Shown here piece after piece: positions 60,220 to 64,000 of a DNA stretch of 64,000 bases; positions within the stretch are counted from its first letter, which is position 1, and the number at the start of each line of letters is the position of its first letter. The DNA lies in the NCBI GenBank assembly GCA_025462725.1, contig JAOAPE010000002.1, positions 62,001 through 126,000 on the forward strand, in the 5' to 3' direction. The position numbers and the translations under genes were made by a program. A model generated the notes under the pieces. It did no database searches, was not told where the DNA came from, and saw nothing but the letters and a program-made list of their open reading frames with translations. The stretch comes from Terriglobales bacterium (GTDB lineage: Bacteria; Acidobacteriota; Terriglobia; Terriglobales; Acidobacteriaceae).

Positions 60220-61040
60220 AAAAAATAATAACGACTGCTGTCACCAGCAACTACATGCTCTTGCTGCCAACGTTTTGGCATTTTTGTCGTGAATACGGCG
60301 GAGTAAGTGCCCTACGGCTGTTAACGCTCGATTCTGAGCGTCACCTTCTTGCTGCCTACCTTGAAAGTACGGGTCTGGCAGATGACATGGAATTATTTGC
60401 GATGCCTGTTTATCAGAATATACCGTTGGATATGGCATCCCAATCCTGTGCCCTAAAACTGAGGATTTGGGAAGCCATGCCGGACGCCAAACAACACATA
60501 TTCATTGACGTAGATATGTTGATGCTCACTTGGCCGTCCGAATTCCTTGAAACAGGTTCTAGCAAACTTTTCGCCTCCAGAGACGGATACATAGGCTTCA
60601 AGGAGAAAATGAAGGATGAATTCGCTTTTCTAAATGAGGACTGGAGCCCCTGCTTTGATGCCGAAGGACGCAAGTATGCCAACACTGGACTGCTAATATC
60701 AAATCCCAGCCACGCGCTTTTCTTTGCTAATGTGCTGCATAAATGGGCAGAATTCTTCCGGAAGAGCGGTAAGCCCCCGTCTATTTGGGATCAGAATGTG
60801 TTCAACTACTGTCTCGACCTGGGGCGTTTTGGCCTCTCTTGGAATGGAGTCCAATTGTTGGACGCCTCTTTTAATTCGCTTAAAGAGTATCCAAACTACG
60901 TCAATCTTGATCTAGGATACCTGAGTCTAAACGGTGAGGCAGTGAAGCTCTTGCATTTTAACGGTGGATCTCCTCTCCTAAAGTATTGCAGACGGGCTCG
61001 CGCCCTGTCTGCAATGAGAACCCCTAGTCGGAAATCTTGA
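60216..61040 (+). CDS. GT-A fold glycosyltransferase (GT8-like)
   Basis: The product is 274 residues. HIFIDVDMLMLTWPSE carries the DxD metal motif, KYANTGLLISNPSHALFF and PPSIWDQNVFNYCLDLGRFG give the acceptor loop and WDQN signature, and VKLLHFNGGSPLLKY the HxxG. These are the hallmarks of glycogenin/GT8-type sugar transfer. It is the last plus-strand gene of the cassette and ends 17 bases inside the convergent glycosyltransferase. Confidence 0.82.
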   Translation: MKKIITTAVTSNYMLLLPTFWHFCREYGGVSALRLLTLDSERHLLAAYLESTGLADDMELFAMPVYQNIPLDMASQSCALKLRIWEAMPDAKQHIFIDVDMLMLTWPSEFLETGSSKLFASRDGYIGFKEKMKDEFAFLNEDWSPCFDAEGRKYANTGLLISNPSHALFFANVLHKWAEFFRKSGKPPSIWDQNVFNYCLDLGRFGLSWNGVQLLDASFNSLKEYPNYVNLDLGYLSLNGEAVKLLHFNGGSPLLKYCRRARALSAMRTPSRKS

Positions 61041-62085
61041 GAAACCAAAGCGCATCCTTGACTATTGGAAACATCTCTCTCCGCCGCTGTTTAATTTCTT
61101 GGCGATCTACCAGCTGAGCTTGTTTTAGAGTCGTCAGAATTGCATTCTCGGATAGCTCCTCTGACACTAACACTCCATAAGGAGCTAGCCTCTTAAGCAT
61201 TGACAAATTCCATTCCCGATCACATTCAAAGACGCATGTAACGAATAAGGCTCCGGTGGACATTATTTCGATAAACGTATTAAAGCTCGGACGACCGAAC
61301 ACAATCGGATACTGACTCCAATCTGGATCGAGCAGATCGTCCAAGGAAAATACTTTGTCGCACAGATAAGTTCGGCGACCCAAGTTCTCAAGCAACTGAT
61401 TTTTGCCACTCCAAAGATGAAGAGACTTGTACAGTCCTTGTTCCCTTGCACTCAATATGGCGTCGAAAGATCTTTTTAGCTCGTATTGTCCCAGATGCGA
61501 ATGCACGCCTCCCAAACCACAGGTAAATGCGATGTCTGCGGCGTCATGTTCCGATTTTGTCCTAGTAATACTTCCGGACAGGAACTTAACACGTGGATCC
61601 TGAAACAGGGAGAGGTTACTAGAATGTTCGATAATGTCGATCAAGAATTCTTTCGGCAAGAAGAACAAAACGTACACATTGGCCCAAGGATACTTAAGAA
61701 GCCTCTGTTCGATCTGCAACAGTTTCGGCAGAGTGAACCAGCGGAGTACAAACACTGCTTTCAGTTCCGAATGGAGAACAGGTGCAATGTCAATATATTC
61801 TGGTAGGCCGCCAAGATCTGCAACCAAGAGATCGCATCCGCTGAGAATCTCAGCCAAGTTGTCTAAATATTCATTTCGTCGGCTTGAGGGGGCCTTCCAA
61901 TATCTGGGGATGGTACTAATCTGGTCAGTTCGAATTCCTCGCTGCTGTAGAAAAACATTTTGGGTTTCCGTTTCAGTGATGAACCGGCTGTTCGCATCTA
62001 AGCAACGTGACAGCTTTAGTATTCTTTGAGTGTGTCCAATCCCGACGCCGTTGATTGACCACATCGCGGGCCTCTGAATCACCAT
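61024..62085 (-). CDS. GT-B fold glycosyltransferase (MurG/GT28-like)
   Basis: The product is 353 residues. The N-terminus WSINGVGIGHTQRILKLSRC matches the first strand/loop of the GT-B fold with the GxGH site. CDLLVADLGGLPEYIDIAPV is a typical mid-domain segment, and FGRPSFNTFIEIMSTGALFV resembles the nucleotide-sugar-binding loop of MurG-type enzymes. The donor is unknown. It overlaps the GNAT gene by 7 bases. Confidence 0.75.
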   Translation of the reverse strand: MVIQRPAMWSINGVGIGHTQRILKLSRCLDANSRFITETETQNVFLQQRGIRTDQISTIPRYWKAPSSRRNEYLDNLAEILSGCDLLVADLGGLPEYIDIAPVLHSELKAVFVLRWFTLPKLLQIEQRLLKYPWANVYVLFFLPKEFLIDIIEHSSNLSLFQDPRVKFLSGSITRTKSEHDAADIAFTCGLGGVHSHLGQYELKRSFDAILSAREQGLYKSLHLWSGKNQLLENLGRRTYLCDKVFSLDDLLDPDWSQYPIVFGRPSFNTFIEIMSTGALFVTCVFECDREWNLSMLKRLAPYGVLVSEELSENAILTTLKQAQLVDRQEIKQRRREMFPIVKDALWFLKISD

Positions 62086-63002
62086 GGGAATTGATCCATA
62101 TCAGAGTCGGAGAATGAAATGTAAGCGTTCTCAAATGCCTTTCCAAAAAAGCCTGCGGGGAGGTTTGTTGTAATGGGATAGACACTCCGAGGTCTCCATC
62201 CCTCGGCTTCCAATTGCAAACATTCTAGCTCTGTTGTTCCGGACGTTCGCACAGTGGTACATCCAGCGCCGAAAAGATATCGCATTCCAAGCGACCTGAG
62301 TTCCGCTATTTTGGATTTATCTTCACAGAATATATCGGTAATCAGGCCCGTGCCGAATCGCTTGTATCCACATTTCCGTACTAGTACTACATCGGGCCCA
62401 ACCGATATTTGCCAATATTCCGCGAAAGGTTGGGCTGCGTATCGCCATTTACAGTAGCTTTCAGTCCGCTTCACATAGAAAGTTCGGTCTCGCAATGCTC
62501 GAAAAGCGCTCTCCGCGATTGTACTCGGGTCAGGAACAGAAATCTTTATCTCGTCTGATCTTATTGAATGGCAAGATGAAACTGAAACGCTCTGTTCATA
62601 AATTTTCAGTTCTCCAACAAGGTAGTCTCCAGTCTTAAGCTTTAGATCCACGTTTTTTGCGGACATCCACGTGCTGAGAATTCCAAAGCACTGTTTACCG
62701 CTGAATCTATGCACCTCACTACTAACCCCCATGTTTCGAAAATGTGCCAAGACAAAGTTGTCGATAGCCCAGTGGAAGACGCAAGAATTGCCGTTCATCG
62801 CAATATCTGTCCTTAGAAGTCCTTGGTGCCCGATTATCGCCCCGTCCGCAGAAGCGACAACTGAGACCGCGTGCCTACCGTAAAGCCATTCCCACCGTTC
62901 GGGAAATTTGAATGCAAAACGTCCGGGGTAGGCTTGTTGGAGGAAGGTCTTGATCAGTTCATTTTTGTCGGACTCGCGTGTCAGTAAACTTATGGAGTAC
63001 AC
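62079..63002 (-). CDS. GNAT-family acetyltransferase
   Basis: The product is 307 residues from a GTG. The N-terminal half has the GNAT core (HAVSVVASADGAIIGHQGLL, then CVFHWAIDNFVLAHFRNMGV as motif A with the RNMGV loop). The C-terminal half looks like a second, degenerate GNAT fold (VVLVRKCGYKRFGTGLITDI). Such proteins often acylate amino sugars. Overlap with the deacetylase gene (44 bases) and the glycosyltransferase gene makes a role on the same glycan likely. Confidence 0.72.
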   Translation of the reverse strand: MYSISLLTRESDKNELIKTFLQQAYPGRFAFKFPERWEWLYGRHAVSVVASADGAIIGHQGLLRTDIAMNGNSCVFHWAIDNFVLAHFRNMGVSSEVHRFSGKQCFGILSTWMSAKNVDLKLKTGDYLVGELKIYEQSVSVSSCHSIRSDEIKISVPDPSTIAESAFRALRDRTFYVKRTESYCKWRYAAQPFAEYWQISVGPDVVLVRKCGYKRFGTGLITDIFCEDKSKIAELRSLGMRYLFGAGCTTVRTSGTTELECLQLEAEGWRPRSVYPITTNLPAGFFGKAFENAYISFSDSDMDQFPW

Positions 63003-63594
63003 GATAAGAACTCGGAAAGAAATTTCGTAAATCGATGTGGGGTATCTTCATCGAAGAGTAGTGAGCAACAATTCTCGATGTCAACTCCAGACAGAAACTG
63101 CGATCAAGATATTCGCAATTCGGAGCGACGCCGTCGTGCAATAGGATGATGTCCTGATTCTTTAAAGTGAAAACAGACGATATTGCTTCCTTTCGACTTG
63201 GAAGCCAATCTTGGAGCTTTGCTGACCAAAGAATCATCACAGACTGAGGCGCGATTTCTGTGCCACATTTCTCCAAATCTCCATAGGGCGGGCGGATGAA
63301 CTGGCTCTCAATGTGGAATTCTTTCCGCAGTTTTTTTGTCATTGCTTCAAAATCGCAGTCTACGCCACGGACGTGAAGCAAACCGTGATTGCCAATGATA
63401 TGTCCCTGCTCAATCGCTTCGAACAAGGTGTTCCTGTTCTCCTTATTCTTGAGTGATGCCCCGGTTACAAAAAATATTGCGCTAATACCAAAATCAGCGA
63501 GAATGCGTAAGAGAGGGCGCGTTACTGTCGAGTTTGGGCCATCGTCAAAGCTTAGGCAGTATCCTGTACAGGGCAACTTTCGAATCACTTGCAT
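62959..63594 (-). CDS. Polysaccharide deacetylase (NodB family)
   Basis: The product is 211 residues from ATG 63594; a TTG at 63600 is also possible. NodB motifs: YCLSFDDGPNSTV (metal Asp), GHIIGNHGLLH (HxxxH-like pair), FIRPPYGDLEKCG, and IILLHDGVAP near the end. It removes an N-acetyl group from a sugar polymer. There is no signal peptide, so it acts in the cytoplasm or on a precursor. With the following GNAT it could swap the acyl group on an amino sugar. Confidence 0.85.
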   Translation of the reverse strand: MQVIRKLPCTGYCLSFDDGPNSTVTRPLLRILADFGISAIFFVTGASLKNKENRNTLFEAIEQGHIIGNHGLLHVRGVDCDFEAMTKKLRKEFHIESQFIRPPYGDLEKCGTEIAPQSVMILWSAKLQDWLPSRKEAISSVFTLKNQDIILLHDGVAPNCEYLDRSFCLELTSRIVAHYSSMKIPHIDLRNFFPSSYRVLHKFTDTRVRQK

Positions 63595-63702
63595 GAGCAA
63601 ATCGTGGCTAAATTACGGGCAGCTTTCTTAGAATGGGATTGCAAGCTCGATGCAGTCATGGCTGGCATCATTGTCACGCTTATTCGAGTTCGGCGCAATC
63701 TA

Positions 63703-64000
63703 CTAGCTCTGAAGTTTGTTCGGCAAAGGAAGTGAAATTGGAGGAACGCCGTCACGGTGGAGTAATGCCAATCCTTTGGTAACCGCGCAAAGGCAAGTTT
63801 CGACATCTGCGGGGTTGCTTGGGTTAGGCAAGACAAAGCGATCTTCGGGTACATGCTTGAACAATGCGACGACTGTTTGCTGTACGACAGGGCTCAGGGC
63901 AGAGCCACCGCTCAACACGACATATGTAATATCTGACATCGTTCGCCCGTTTTTGTAAATTACTTCCATGGTGCGGGCGACCATCCGTGTCATAATTGGG
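63703..64000 (-). CDS. Hsp70-family protein, C-terminal fragment (cut by right edge)
   Basis: The frame is open to the window edge, so this is the 3' part of a longer gene; the ATG at 63993 is not a true start. DITYVVLSGGSALSPVVQQT matches the conserved Hsp70 ATPase segment (phosphate/adenosine loop), followed by NPSNPADVETCLCAVTKGLA. It ends about 25 residues later, without the substrate-binding domain of DnaK, so it is an Hsp70-like ATPase of the shorter type. Confidence 0.75.
   Translation of the reverse strand, partial: PIMTRMVARTMEVIYKNGRTMSDITYVVLSGGSALSPVVQQTVVALFKHVPEDRFVLPNPSNPADVETCLCAVTKGLALLHRDGVPPISLPLPNKLQS

Noticed and set aside
1-64000. tRNA or rRNA genes as integration targets
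   Set aside because: No GGTTCGA-type T-loop with matching acceptor stem was found by eye in the intergenic regions.

Overview
The window looks like chromosomal DNA of a soil-type Acidobacteriota (Terriglobia/Korobacter-like). This is inferred from mixed signs: RHS/YD-repeat shells, many secreted beta-rich proteins, a vanadium haloperoxidase-type protein, a short basic protein opening VDINRIL, frequent TTG/GTG starts and roughly balanced base composition. No rRNA, tRNA or CRISPR array was seen.

Region 1 (1-11 kb, nearly all minus strand) encodes exported proteins. It holds an operon of a small exported protein, an RHS protein that stops in mid-shell, and a second secreted protein. The second carries a head domain and seven fibronectin-III repeats, then resumes YD repeats at the left edge. 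Two tiny paralogous Cys-rich exported peptides, a thioredoxin-like protein, a stand-alone copy of the head domain, and a trypsin-like protease with three tandem ~100-residue repeats follow.

Region 2 (11-22.7 kb) has an intergenic stretch with two inverted copies of a hairpin element, a phosphoesterase/phospholipase C-like gene plus a Tat-type Cys-rich protein, a divergent cluster of membrane and coiled-coil proteins of unknown role, a membrane TPR protein and an AraC-type regulator.

Region 3 (23-36.1 kb) is a mobile region. It has two tyrosine recombinases, a GNAT gene flanked by two copies of a palindromic operator, an XRE regulator, a D12-class adenine methylase, a TraD/VirD4-like ATPase with a replication-relaxation protein, an excisionase-like HTH, a third integrase, a train of tiny overlapping genes, and cargo of a polytopic membrane protein plus a VWA lipoprotein.

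Region 4 (36.1-41.6 kb) is again secreted proteins (haloperoxidase, HEAT-repeat protein, Ig-like protein).

Region 5 (41.9-57 kb) is a defence-island-like block. It contains a three-gene TerB / BrxD-like ATPase / Lhr-like helicase operon that matches the Shango anti-phage system. It also contains a compact four-gene operon of two different GHKL (Hsp90/MutL-like) ATPases, a radical-SAM protein and a putative Rossmann methyltransferase-like protein. I do not recognise this second operon as a described system, and it is the best candidate for something new.

Region 6 (57.8-64 kb) is a tightly packed sugar/surface-polymer cassette: a shortened nucleotide-sugar dehydrogenase, NUDIX, a P-loop kinase fusion, two glycosyltransferases, a GNAT and a NodB deacetylase. 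It is followed by the C-terminal part of an Hsp70-family gene cut by the right edge.

A recurrent near-palindrome, TGTTNCGAATTCGNAACA with variants, sits in intergenic DNA about 70-140 bp upstream of many of these unrelated operons. It may tie them into one regulon.
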